NCBI GenBank assembly: GCA_900541555.1
Contig: UQKE01000001.1
Location: forward strand, 45,239 to 109,238
DNA from: an uncultured Porphyromonadaceae bacterium
Lineage (GTDB): Bacteria > Bacteroidota > Bacteroidia > Bacteroidales > Muribaculaceae
Length of the DNA stretch: 64,000 nucleotides
Reading direction: 5' to 3'
Under the pieces are notes generated by a model. It was not told where the DNA came from, searched no databases, and was given only the letters and a program-made list of their open reading frames with translations. Numbering within the stretch: the stretch's first letter is position 1; the number at the start of each line of letters is the position of its first letter. Positions 1 to 8,204 of the stretch are shown here, piece by piece. The position numbers were made by a program, and so were the translations under genes.

Positions 1-1
1 C

Positions 2-472
2 CCGTATTCGGAGATTCTGAAAGATGTGAAATATCGCAATGTTCCAATGTTGGCAAAGACGTTGGGGAAATGCTTTGCAAGAGAGATTGCCGAAACGGAT
101 TTTTTTGCCGATATGGATGTGATTGTGCCGGTCCCTCTTTACAAGCGGAAAATGAATAAGCGGGGATATAATCAGAGCCGGTTTTTTGCAGATGGGTTGT
201 CGGAAAAATCGGGATTGCCCGTTGCTGAAAACTTGTTGATGGCAGTCAGAGACCATGGTTCGCAGACGTTTCTTGGCACAGATGCCCGCCGGCGCAATGT
301 CGAGGGCGTGTTTTCCGCAAACAAGGAAGCGCAAGGGAAGAATATAATTTTGGCAGACGATGTGATAACAACCGGCTCGACATTGCTGGCTTGTTGCGAC
401 GCATTGCAGAAAATAGGCGTTGCCAAAGTGAAAATCATCTCGTTGGCTTTTGCAAACATGACTAACGATTGA
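2..472 (+). CDS. ComF-family phosphoribosyltransferase, 5'-truncated by the window edge
   Basis: This is the C-terminal part of a ComF/ComFC-type protein. The reading frame is open from the first bases of the window, and the residues before the GTG at 26 (PYSEILKD) match the stretch preceding the conserved KYR segment of ComF proteins. The true start therefore lies upstream and the GTG is internal. The PRPP-binding loop is visible near the end (IILADDVITTGST). ComF proteins resemble phosphoribosyltransferases and are linked to DNA uptake in competent bacteria; the role in Bacteroidota is unproven. About 156 residues are present. The N-terminal zinc-finger half would be outside the window. Confidence 0.85.
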   Translation, partial: PYSEILKDVKYRNVPMLAKTLGKCFAREIAETDFFADMDVIVPVPLYKRKMNKRGYNQSRFFADGLSEKSGLPVAENLLMAVRDHGSQTFLGTDARRRNVEGVFSANKEAQGKNIILADDVITTGSTLLACCDALQKIGVAKVKIISLAFANMTND

Positions 473-541
473 GGACGAATTTGAAAAGATTTTTTTTGAG
501 GAAATATTTGGAGGCATTTATAATTTTTTAAATATAAGTCT

Positions 542-550
542 TATCTTTGC
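542..550 (+). promoter_or_regulatory. Bacteroidota -7 box upstream of pyrE
   Basis: TATCTTTGC is a perfect TAnnTTTG box. I see no TTG at the usual 19-base distance, so the -33 element is weak. Transcription would begin near 556, leaving a 5' leader of about 100 bases before pyrE. Confidence 0.6.
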
Positions 551-553
551 ACA

Positions 554-612
554 TAAATCTGCCTCTCGGCATAATTGCCTAACAAGCGTGGCGTTGCGGA
601 GAATCAGATTTA
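554..612 (+). promoter_or_regulatory. Candidate structured 5' leader of pyrE
   Basis: TAAATCTG (554-561) is perfectly complementary to CAGATTTA (605-612). Inside lie a GGCA-TAAT-TGCC hairpin (568-579) and a possible CTCT/GGAG pairing (about 63-66 and 598-601 in the leader). The fold resembles a closed multi-stem leader. No known riboswitch class is recognised; a regulatory role is inference. Confidence 0.3.
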
Positions 613-658
613 AAGAGAAGGATGAACTTTTTAGGTTTTCTCAATTAAATATTCCGAC

Positions 659-1309
659 ATGAAACAAGTAGATCGTATCTTAGCAGAAAAGTTACTTAAA
701 ATCAGTGCAATCAAGCTGCAACCGGAAAATCCTTTTACATGGTCGTCCGGATGGAACTCGCCTATATATACAGATAATCGCAAGACATTGTCATATCCGG
801 AAGTGCGTAATTTTATAAAAGTGGAATTAAGCCGCCTTGTCATGGAAAATTTTCCGGACACGGAGGTTGTGGCAGGCGTGGCAACGGGCGCGATTGCGCA
901 AGGAGCATTGGTGTCGGACACATTGGGTGTCCCTTATATTTATGTGCGGTCTACGCCCAAAGACCATGGCTTGGAAAATTTGATTGAAGGCAATTTGAAG
1001 CCCGGGCAAAAGGTAGTGGTGGTGGAAGACCTCGTTTCGACAGGCGGAAGCAGCCTGAAAGCGGTGGAAGCCATTCGGAATGCCGGCGCCGAAGTTGTCG
1101 GAATGGTTGCAATCTTCACGTATCAATTCCCCGTTGCTGCAGAAAATTTCAAAAAAGCGAAAGTGCGGTTGCACACGTTGAGCAACTACACCACAATGCT
1201 GGAATCTGCATTGGAGATCAACTACATAAAGCCGACAGATCTTGAAACGTTGAAGCAATGGCGTGAAGATCCGGAAAATTGGACGCCGAATCCTGTTATC
1301 GATGAATAA
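659..1309 (+). CDS. pyrE: Orotate phosphoribosyltransferase
   Basis: PyrE transfers the phosphoribosyl group of PRPP to orotate, giving orotidine 5'-phosphate in de novo UMP synthesis; it is a cytoplasmic dimer. The 216-residue length is normal. The PRPP loop VVVVEDLVSTGGSS spans residues 119-132, and the family's flexible-loop region containing KDHG follows at about 101-104. The next pathway enzyme, PyrF, is encoded separately at 36654-37490, and carbamoyl phosphate for the same pathway comes from carAB at 11960-16287. The next gene begins two bases after the stop codon, so the two are cotranscribed. A long, possibly structured leader precedes the start. Confidence 0.97.
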   Translation: MKQVDRILAEKLLKISAIKLQPENPFTWSSGWNSPIYTDNRKTLSYPEVRNFIKVELSRLVMENFPDTEVVAGVATGAIAQGALVSDTLGVPYIYVRSTPKDHGLENLIEGNLKPGQKVVVVEDLVSTGGSSLKAVEAIRNAGAEVVGMVAIFTYQFPVAAENFKKAKVRLHTLSNYTTMLESALEINYIKPTDLETLKQWREDPENWTPNPVIDE

Positions 1310-1311
1310 TT

Positions 1312-1740
1312 ATGACTACGTTTAAGAGTACCGAACGAATAGTTCGAGCAGCGAGAAGCAAAATGTATCGCCGCTTGTCGGATCCGGCGAATTTTCAGAA
1401 AGCGACCGACGGATTGCCGGAAGAATTGAAGCATCAAGCCGGCGATATTCGCGTGGACGGCGATACCATCACGTTGAATGCGAAATCGGTAGGCGATATA
1501 TCTTTCCGCATGGAGCGAGGTGTGGAAAACGAGCGAGTGCATTTGGCGTCGATCTCATCGCCCCTTCCGTTTGGAATCGACATTTTGTTGGCCGACGGTT
1601 CGGAGCCTGAAACGACGAATGCACATGTGGAAATTTCCATTGACTTGAATCCAATCATTAAGTCGATGTTGGCAAAGCCTATGCAAATGGTGGCGGAAAA
1701 GTTTGCTGATTTGATAGCAACGCTTCCTTACGAAGAATAA
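1312..1740 (+). CDS. SRPBCC-like protein cotranscribed with pyrE
   Basis: The 142-residue protein has no signal peptide or membrane segment. Its alternating beta pattern and long C-terminal amphipathic helix (IIKSMLAKPMQMVAEKFADLI) fit the SRPBCC (START/polyketide-cyclase) fold, in which a helix closes a ligand-binding cavity. I recognise it as the small protein that often follows pyrE in Bacteroidales, but its ligand and function are unknown. It starts two bases after pyrE and ends just before a bidirectional terminator. Confidence 0.7.
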   Translation: MTTFKSTERIVRAARSKMYRRLSDPANFQKATDGLPEELKHQAGDIRVDGDTITLNAKSVGDISFRMERGVENERVHLASISSPLPFGIDILLADGSEPETTNAHVEISIDLNPIIKSMLAKPMQMVAEKFADLIATLPYEE

Positions 1741-1766
1741 AAAGGTCTGCAAATTGAGAAAAGACA

Positions 1767-1803
1767 AGATGCCGGAGATTTTTATGTTTCCGGCATCTTT
1801 TAT
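1767..1803. terminator. Bidirectional terminator between pyrE operon and exported cluster
   Basis: AGATGCCGGA (1767-1776) pairs with TCCGGCATCT (1789-1798) and is followed by T residues. It lies between convergent genes and could end both transcripts. Confidence 0.8.
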
Positions 1804-3260
1804 TAATCGAATCGATACACTTTCGGGTTGATATTTCTAAAATCGGGCATGCACATGCCCGCGTCGGCTCCTTCGAATGTCGGGTCGGCCACAAAGTATT
1901 TTTTGCCGTCGACCATGTAGTAAGTGCCGGTTGCCGAACTGTCGGAAAGGCATACAGCTGTGCCGATATGTCCCGGATATTCAACCAGCAGGCATTCGAG
2001 ATTGAGCACATTTCGAATCAGCATGCCAAAAAATATCGCGCGGTCTTCGCAGTCGTTCCGTTTGTATAAAATCGACTCTTCGGGAAATAGCGGTTTTTCA
2101 AATCCAAATTGCTTGTCGTCGGTTTGGTAGTTGAAGGCTTTTTGTACGAAATGCAACAACGTATTGACAGCCGTCATTTCGTCCATTTCTGCAACTTGCA
2201 TTTTCAATTGTCGCGCAATGTCGTTTCTTAACTCCGGTTGCAATTCGGATTTCGTGTAGTCGACTACGGGGAGTTGCGGATAGTCGGAAAGAATTTCTCG
2301 CAAGTTGGCATCTGCTTTGCCGGTTATGGTTATGCCGGCGCCGGAAAGCCGGAAATCTTCCGGTTTCTCGACAAGCATTGGCGGTTGCGAAAATATAGGG
2401 TTGAAACTGTATCCTGTGTTTTTGTCGTAGGGGAGAGAATAGGTTTGAATTGTTCCTGTGATGGTTTTTGCTGCCGATGCAGAGTCGAAAAAAATTGAAA
2501 AGCGCTTTCCGTCGAGCTCCAAATAGCTGCGGGCGTATATGGTAGTCGTGAACGGCATTAACAGAGTCAATCCGTCATCGTATAATGCAAGGCGGATGTC
2601 ATAGCCGATATTGCACAAAAGGTATTGGATAATGGCAATGCGCGTGTCGGATGCTTGCCGTGCAGGGAATAGCGTTTCGGCATACGCTTGTGCAAGTTTA
2701 AATGCCAACCAGTCGTTTAAGTCGTATTTTCGGATGGCGTTTTTTAGCAAATCTATTGCGCTTTGCGCAGAAGCGTTGTCGTTCAAGTCCCTCCAATAAT
2801 TGGCAACATTGTTGTTGCTTGTGTTTGAAATGGGATGAATGTCGATGAGAGGAAGGTTGATGTTGGTTCCAAAAAAGTCGACAGATGTCATTCTGACCCC
2901 CAACGGCGGCATGTTTGGCAACGCTTCGGGCTCGTCCGGACGTTCCGGCTGCGATTCCGGCAATGGCGGCTGTTCCGGAGCAGGTGCCGGAATTTGCGTG
3001 TCGGGCATTGTAGCGTTTTCCGGCATGGAAGGTTGCCGATCGGGTTTGGGGATATTGTTGCTATCCGGAGCCTTGAATATTTGGTAATCGTGCCATGTGT
3101 CGCGCAGGAATGATTCGTAGTCGGCCAATATTCCTTGCCTGTAACGGTGGTATCCGGAAAACAGGCTGTCGCGGAAGGATTCGAAATCGCGCAATGCGTT
3201 CTGAGCGCCGCAAAGCTGTGCGGCACCCAGAATGATTGCGACTGTCAGTTTATATCTCAT
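1803..3260 (-). CDS. Exported transglutaminase-like protein
   Basis: This 485-residue protein starts with a signal peptide (about residues 1-19, ending AQLCGA-Q). A Pro/Glu-rich linker follows at about 65-120. The C-terminal third carries a transglutaminase-like triad: Cys404 in NDCEDRA, His431 in YPGHIGTA and Asp459 in VADPTFEG. Such folds act as amidases, peptidases or crosslinking enzymes outside the cytoplasm; the substrate is unknown. It is the last gene of a four-gene minus-strand cluster of exported proteins (7997 to 1803), nine bases after its neighbour. The triad is seen directly; enzymatic activity is inferred. Confidence 0.75.
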   Translation of the reverse strand: MRYKLTVAIILGAAQLCGAQNALRDFESFRDSLFSGYHRYRQGILADYESFLRDTWHDYQIFKAPDSNNIPKPDRQPSMPENATMPDTQIPAPAPEQPPLPESQPERPDEPEALPNMPPLGVRMTSVDFFGTNINLPLIDIHPISNTSNNNVANYWRDLNDNASAQSAIDLLKNAIRKYDLNDWLAFKLAQAYAETLFPARQASDTRIAIIQYLLCNIGYDIRLALYDDGLTLLMPFTTTIYARSYLELDGKRFSIFFDSASAAKTITGTIQTYSLPYDKNTGYSFNPIFSQPPMLVEKPEDFRLSGAGITITGKADANLREILSDYPQLPVVDYTKSELQPELRNDIARQLKMQVAEMDEMTAVNTLLHFVQKAFNYQTDDKQFGFEKPLFPEESILYKRNDCEDRAIFFGMLIRNVLNLECLLVEYPGHIGTAVCLSDSSATGTYYMVDGKKYFVADPTFEGADAGMCMPDFRNINPKVYRFD

Positions 3261-3269
3261 TGCGAGTGT

Positions 3270-3941
3270 TTATTCCGGATTTTCCGGAGAGAACCCTTCT
3301 TTTACAAATTCGGAGATTTTATCGGCGTATTGCTGTGCTGCTTGCGATTCGCGCAACGCATTTTCGTAAGCGCGGATACGAGCTTTTGTGGCTGCATTTT
3401 CGCTGACGATAAAGAATATTTGCATGTCGTAAGTGCCATTGTCCTTATCTTCGCGGATGATGCAGAAACTTTCTTGAAGCTCGTTCTTGATTTCTTTTTC
3501 CAACAAGCGTTCGTAGGCTGCATAGAAATGGTCGAATTCGGCGCTTACGTCGTCGGCGTTGGCGCCGAGATCGGATACGATTCTACCTTTCAGTTTGCTT
3601 CCTGCTTGCTGCGCGTAGCTGATATTTGCATTGTTCACAGCTTGTTGCCGGCCGATGTTTCTCGATTTGAAATTATCGGCGATGCCGACTATCTCATAGG
3701 CGTCGTTGTTCGGATCGTAGAGTTTTGTGTAGTGTTCGAGCAACGCGACTTCGAGCGTTTTTGTCGTTCCGTAGATTTTCCATTTGTTTTTCTCGAATTC
3801 TTTCTTTTTGTTTTTGTAGGCCTTTTTAAGCTGCTTCGCCAACTCTTTGTTCAATTCTTTGTTCAGGTCGTCGTCGGCTTTTGTCGTGTAGACAGGCGCT
3901 GCTAAGCATAAAGCTAAACAAATTGCGATTAAGTGTTTCAT
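3270..3941 (-). CDS. Exported LPP20-like protein of unknown function
   Basis: The 223-residue protein has a signal peptide (MKHLIAICLALCLAAP, cleaved near residue 20). A very Lys-rich helical segment follows (residues about 25-52, with repeated LNKEL/KK patterns). The central part (YEIVGIADNFKSRNIGRQQAVNNANISYAQQAG) resembles the LPP20/FlgT-N type fold, in which a helix rich in Ala follows a beta strand. The neighbouring 606-residue protein has a related N-terminal region. No enzymatic motif is seen, and the function is unknown. The gene sits 36 bases after the upstream gene in the same cluster. Confidence 0.65.
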   Translation of the reverse strand: MKHLIAICLALCLAAPVYTTKADDDLNKELNKELAKQLKKAYKNKKKEFEKNKWKIYGTTKTLEVALLEHYTKLYDPNNDAYEIVGIADNFKSRNIGRQQAVNNANISYAQQAGSKLKGRIVSDLGANADDVSAEFDHFYAAYERLLEKEIKNELQESFCIIREDKDNGTYDMQIFFIVSENAATKARIRAYENALRESQAAQQYADKISEFVKEGFSPENPE

Positions 3942-3977
3942 AATTTTTGGTTTTATAGGTTAGTATTCAATTGTCGT

Positions 3978-5798
3978 TTAAAAAAATTCAGGTCCGATCA
4001 GACCGAAGTCGGGATCGGGTTGCGGTTGCCATGTGCGTACTTTGATGATAGGCGCGTCAGGCCGATTGAGGTCGACCATGAGAAACAAATATCCGGAATC
4101 GCCGTAGTTGGAAGAATAGTAATCTTGTTTGATTTGTATGCAGTAGAGTTCTCCGCCTTTGCTCATTTTCCGCACGTCGTTGTTTGAAAAGCGAATGTTT
4201 ATGAACTCTTTCCCAGCGAAACTTCGTCGCAATCGGTCGATGTATTCATCTTTATTCACTCGCGTGTATCGGACGTATTGGTTGGAGATGAATTGTTCGC
4301 TGTTTTCGAGTTCGCGCCCTTTGGGGCGGCGGATGACGCATCCTGAAATGATGACGGCATTGTCGTCGAAAACTTGTTCGATATAGTCGAGCCGTTTTAG
4401 CGCATACGCAGTTTTGTAATTTTCGAGAAAATTCATGATTGCATTTCGTGCCGTCAGGCTCCATTCGCCTTTGTTTAAAATGTCGTTTTGTGCGCGATCG
4501 CCCAATCCGAATGCGATATAATCGATTTTGTTATCGGAATTGAAAGTGAAAACGACATCTTCGACAAATGATTTCCTCATGCCGTTGCGGAAGGAAAACG
4601 ACATGGCGGCGTTTCTGCACACCGTTTTCCCGTCGATTTCAGAGAATTGCAGATTTGCAGAGTCGAGGATGCGGGCTTTCCCATAATTGATGAGCTTGCG
4701 GAACATGTCGGCTCCATTGGGGGTGAAGTATTGTTCGGCGGCGTTGTAGTTTTTTGAAGCGATGGCATTCAGCACATTATCCATGATGAGCCGATAGGGC
4801 GTTTCGTCGATGGCGGAGGCAATGGAATTTGTTTCTGAAGTCTCTATGGCGGGAACTGCCGCATTTTGCTCCGGTTGCGTCGCGTTGACGGCAGCGCCGG
4901 AAACTGTGATATACGATTTGCGGAAAGCTTGCCCTTTCACGATGTTGAACACATTTTCTATTTCATTGTCGATATGGGCCTCGTTTCGATATTCATATTC
5001 GCATTTGATGCGGATATTGTCGGTTATCGCGCCGGGGCTCAATTCGATTACGCCCCGTCCGTCGCGCGCGCTGTAAATATTGCTCCAATTTTGGCCGTCG
5101 AAATAGGTGTAGTCGAAGCTGTCGACCGGACGTTTTTTGTATTCGACGGCTATTTCCATGACGTTGTTTTCCGTTTTAATCGGACGGATGGATATGTTGT
5201 CGAATACTGCATTCATTTGGTTCGGAATCCAATTGATTAATATGTGCGTGCCGCTTTCGTCGGTATAGGTAGTTTCGTTGGGGCGTTGCAAGGTTTTCAG
5301 CAAGCAAAAAGCCCAATAGTAATAGCGCAAGGCATCGTCGATTTTTCCAAGCCGCTCTCCTTGTTTTGCCAATCCAATCATTTCTTTGATGCGATTTTCG
5401 CGCGATTTGAATATTTTGGCTATTTCAGAACGTAGGATATAGCGGCCGATATGGGCATCCGGCTCGTGGGCGATGACGATTTTTCCGGTATTGGTCAATG
5501 TGGCTTGCGAATATGTTTCGACTTTCGAGCGGGCGTAGCTTTCTGAATTGGTTTGCCCGTTTTGTTGCAATTCGTCTTCGGTTACGGTGAAAGTGCTCGA
5601 CACATTGACCGATATTTTGCTGATCAAGTCGGCTAATGCGTGCTTGTCGGCTTCCGCATCGCTTGCTCCCCATCCTTCGCCGTAAAGGTAGAGCGGGCTT
5701 TGCTTGATTTCGTCCCAACTGATGGCGCAAAGCGTTTCGCTGCATAGGAGGAGCGTTGCTATTGCAAGTGATATATTCAAAAATCTTTTTTTGCTCAT
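3978..5798 (-). CDS. Exported protein with LPP20-like and NTF2-like regions
   Basis: The protein has 606 residues and a signal peptide (to about residue 25). Residues about 35-135 have the LPP20 pattern (PLYLYGEGWGASDAEADKHALADLISKISVNV), typical of periplasmic or outer-membrane-associated proteins. Residues about 335-440 and 450-600 look like two NTF2/SnoaL-like cone folds (VLNAIASKNYNAAEQYFTPNGADMF; NFLENYKTAYALKRLDYIEQVFDDNAVI). No catalytic motif is clear. It lies 15 bases after the PEGA-barrel gene and probably works with it at the envelope. Domain assignments rest on pattern recognition only. Confidence 0.6.
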   Translation of the reverse strand: MSKKRFLNISLAIATLLLCSETLCAISWDEIKQSPLYLYGEGWGASDAEADKHALADLISKISVNVSSTFTVTEDELQQNGQTNSESYARSKVETYSQATLTNTGKIVIAHEPDAHIGRYILRSEIAKIFKSRENRIKEMIGLAKQGERLGKIDDALRYYYWAFCLLKTLQRPNETTYTDESGTHILINWIPNQMNAVFDNISIRPIKTENNVMEIAVEYKKRPVDSFDYTYFDGQNWSNIYSARDGRGVIELSPGAITDNIRIKCEYEYRNEAHIDNEIENVFNIVKGQAFRKSYITVSGAAVNATQPEQNAAVPAIETSETNSIASAIDETPYRLIMDNVLNAIASKNYNAAEQYFTPNGADMFRKLINYGKARILDSANLQFSEIDGKTVCRNAAMSFSFRNGMRKSFVEDVVFTFNSDNKIDYIAFGLGDRAQNDILNKGEWSLTARNAIMNFLENYKTAYALKRLDYIEQVFDDNAVIISGCVIRRPKGRELENSEQFISNQYVRYTRVNKDEYIDRLRRSFAGKEFINIRFSNNDVRKMSKGGELYCIQIKQDYYSSNYGDSGYLFLMVDLNRPDAPIIKVRTWQPQPDPDFGLIGPEFF

Positions 5799-5813
5799 AT
5801 TCGTACTGTTTGG

Positions 5814-7997
5814 TTAGAAGATGAGAGAAACGCCCAATTGCAGGTCGAATCCGTCAATGGCATTCTGAAACGAGTCGGAGTATGCCGAATAGGATTCATA
5901 CATTTCCGACTTGTGGATTGGCAAATAATATTCCGGAGTCACAGTGATGTTCAGCCACGAGGAAATGACCCATGACAATTGCATAGAGCCGACAAAGCCG
6001 ACTGCGGTGGCCAATTCGGTGGAGTAGTCGTCATCATCGGCAAGAATGATGGCGGCGCCGACTTGTGGCGTCAGCCGGAAATGGTTTCCCAATCGGATTC
6101 CCCAACCGGCTTTTGCATTGATGCGGTATATCGACATTTCGGTTGTCACGATGTCGCCGAATGTGTCTGTTGTTTGAAATTCTTCGCTTTTGCCGAACGT
6201 GATGCTGGTTTCGAGGTTGAATTTTCCTGCAAAACATCCCATTATCGCTCCCCATCCCTTTGTGTTGAGGGCTTGATAGGTTGCTCCGAGATAGAAGGCA
6301 TTGTCTTTGATGCGGTTTTCGCGGAAAGTGAAATCGACAGTCTCATTGTAGTAAGGCGTTACTTCGATTTCTTTTTCTTTCGTCCCTTTCCACGTTGAGG
6401 CTTTAATCGTGTGTCGGCCAAACGGTATGTCGATACTGCATTCGCGAGTGCTGCTTTGCGTCAAAACGCCGTCGATGTATATCGCTGCCGATGTGTTGGA
6501 GCGGATATGCACGGATTTGAACAATGCTTCCAGCGGCATGTAGATATGGTCGGTGGTTTCTCCGATTACGTATGGTTTTGTGACCGTACGGTAGTGGTCG
6601 GCGCGAGCCTCGATGATATGTTCCGTGCATGTTACTTGAAGCGTGCATGGCGTGGTGCCGCGATATTCGCCGTCGATATAGATTTGTGCAGGCACGTTGG
6701 ATGTGAACGACACGTTTTGCTCGTTGTCGAGTTGCAGGGAAATTTCGGCGGTCCTGCCTTCTTTGACGGTGACAGAGCGTATTTCGGTGCGATAGCCCGG
6801 TTTGCTCCATTTGACAGAATGGCTGCCGATAATCACGTCTTTCACAAACACAGGCGTTTGCCCGACTATTTTGCCGTCGAGTTCCACGGTGGCATCGATT
6901 GGCGACGAAGTGATGTTGACCGCTCCAAAAATCGGAGTGGGGGATGGAATGACGATGTTGGAAGCCGCAGTCAAATCGTCGGCATTGATTGTCCGCGACA
7001 TGCGTGAAGGCCGATGCCCCGTCTTGCGGGCTTCGAAGAGGTATGTGTCCGATTCAAGCGGCCCTGTCCATGAGCCGCGTCCTTTTGCCTCATTGTTGAT
7101 ATAAATGTCGGCATCTGCATCGGAAGAAACTGTATATTGCCGAAAGTTTGAAACCAAACTGACGGAAATTTGTGCCGTGTCGCTGTCTGTGACGGTGACA
7201 GAACGTTGGAATATTTTATAAAGCGGCTTTGTTATCTTCACCGTGTGGTTTCCGCTTAATATTTTGACGGGAGGGAGCGGCAATGCTCCGACATTGCGGC
7301 CATCGATATAGACGTCGGCATTGGCAGCATTTGAAGCGCCGTCTATTTTCAGCCAACCGAATCGTGGGCGGAGGTTGATGTCGACAACGGTTTTTTCCGG
7401 CCCGACGGAAATTTGCCCGATTTCCGGATGGTAGTCGGCATGTTCGGCGCGGTAGCTGTATGTGCCATAGGTTTTATAGCAGGTTGCCGAGCCGGTTTCG
7501 TCCACTTCGATTATTTGGTCGTCGAATTCGAGAAGCGCGTCGGATGGAGTGACGTGGAACACGACCCATTGTTCCATAGGCGCATTTTCCACGATAGTGC
7601 GGACTTTGCCTGTGATGAGCACTAACTCATAGGTTTTTCCGCTTTTCACTTGCATGGGAAGCGGATAGCTGCGCAATATTCCCAATTGCGGATGAGATAT
7701 CGTGAGAAAGCGAACACCGTCGGGCACATAAACCCAAATCTCACCCGATTTCTGCTCGGTTGCCACTATGCCTAATACGCCTGCATCGAAATTGAATCCT
7801 CGTTCGGTGGTTACGACTTTGATTAATGCTGCGGTTTGTCCGTTTTGATCAATCTTGGACGTGCCGGCGATATTTGCCGTCAAATCAGTTTCCAATTCGC
7901 GAAAACTCGCGACGGAGATTTCCGGATTTTGTGCAGAGGCCGGCAAAGCAACGAATAATAAAACTAAAAAGGAGAGTGTGGATATGATTTGTTTCAT
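5814..7997 (-). CDS. PEGA-repeat protein with C-terminal outer-membrane beta-barrel
   Basis: This 727-residue exported protein (signal peptide to about residue 22, ending PASA-Q) contains at least five tandem PEGA-type units. They are recognised by the A-x-V/I-Y-I/L-D-G core at about residues 228-233, 297-301, 370-375, 438-443 and 506-510, and a weaker unit lies at about 147-210. Residues about 565-727 form alternating aromatic strands ending in LGVSLIF; the terminal Phe is typical of an outer-membrane barrel. PEGA units are beta sandwiches found in surface proteins. It is the first gene of a four-gene exported cluster, suggesting an outer-membrane anchor with periplasmic partners. Function is unknown. 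Confidence 0.75.
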   Translation of the reverse strand: MKQIISTLSFLVLLFVALPASAQNPEISVASFRELETDLTANIAGTSKIDQNGQTAALIKVVTTERGFNFDAGVLGIVATEQKSGEIWVYVPDGVRFLTISHPQLGILRSYPLPMQVKSGKTYELVLITGKVRTIVENAPMEQWVVFHVTPSDALLEFDDQIIEVDETGSATCYKTYGTYSYRAEHADYHPEIGQISVGPEKTVVDINLRPRFGWLKIDGASNAANADVYIDGRNVGALPLPPVKILSGNHTVKITKPLYKIFQRSVTVTDSDTAQISVSLVSNFRQYTVSSDADADIYINNEAKGRGSWTGPLESDTYLFEARKTGHRPSRMSRTINADDLTAASNIVIPSPTPIFGAVNITSSPIDATVELDGKIVGQTPVFVKDVIIGSHSVKWSKPGYRTEIRSVTVKEGRTAEISLQLDNEQNVSFTSNVPAQIYIDGEYRGTTPCTLQVTCTEHIIEARADHYRTVTKPYVIGETTDHIYMPLEALFKSVHIRSNTSAAIYIDGVLTQSSTRECSIDIPFGRHTIKASTWKGTKEKEIEVTPYYNETVDFTFRENRIKDNAFYLGATYQALNTKGWGAIMGCFAGKFNLETSITFGKSEEFQTTDTFGDIVTTEMSIYRINAKAGWGIRLGNHFRLTPQVGAAIILADDDDYSTELATAVGFVGSMQLSWVISSWLNITVTPEYYLPIHKSEMYESYSAYSDSFQNAIDGFDLQLGVSLIF

Positions 7998-8087
7998 TAA
8001 TAAATTTCGATAAATTTTTCTTTTAGGTTTGTTTTTAGTGTGACAATGACAAATGGGAATGGTTTACCCGAATCAATGTTTTATTTT

Positions 8088-8096
8088 GCAAATTTA
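8088..8096 (-). promoter_or_regulatory. -7 box for the exported four-gene cluster
   Basis: On the minus strand this reads TAAATTTGC, matching TAnnTTTG, about 90 bases upstream of the PEGA-barrel start. No convincing -33 element is seen. Confidence 0.45.
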
Positions 8097-8150
8097 TATA
8101 AAATCATTATTAAAATGAGGAGTTTGGATTTTTTATTTGCGTGTAGATGA

Positions 8151-8182
8151 AAAAAGCGCGCCAAATGATGGGCGCGCTTTTT
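8151..8182. terminator. Terminator downstream of the amidase gene
   Basis: AAAAAGCGCGCC (8151-8162) pairs perfectly with GGCGCGCTTTTT (8171-8182). On the minus strand it ends in a T run just after the amidase stop codon. Confidence 0.9.
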
Positions 8183-8204
8183 GTTGCAAAGTGTGCAAGT
8201 GTGG

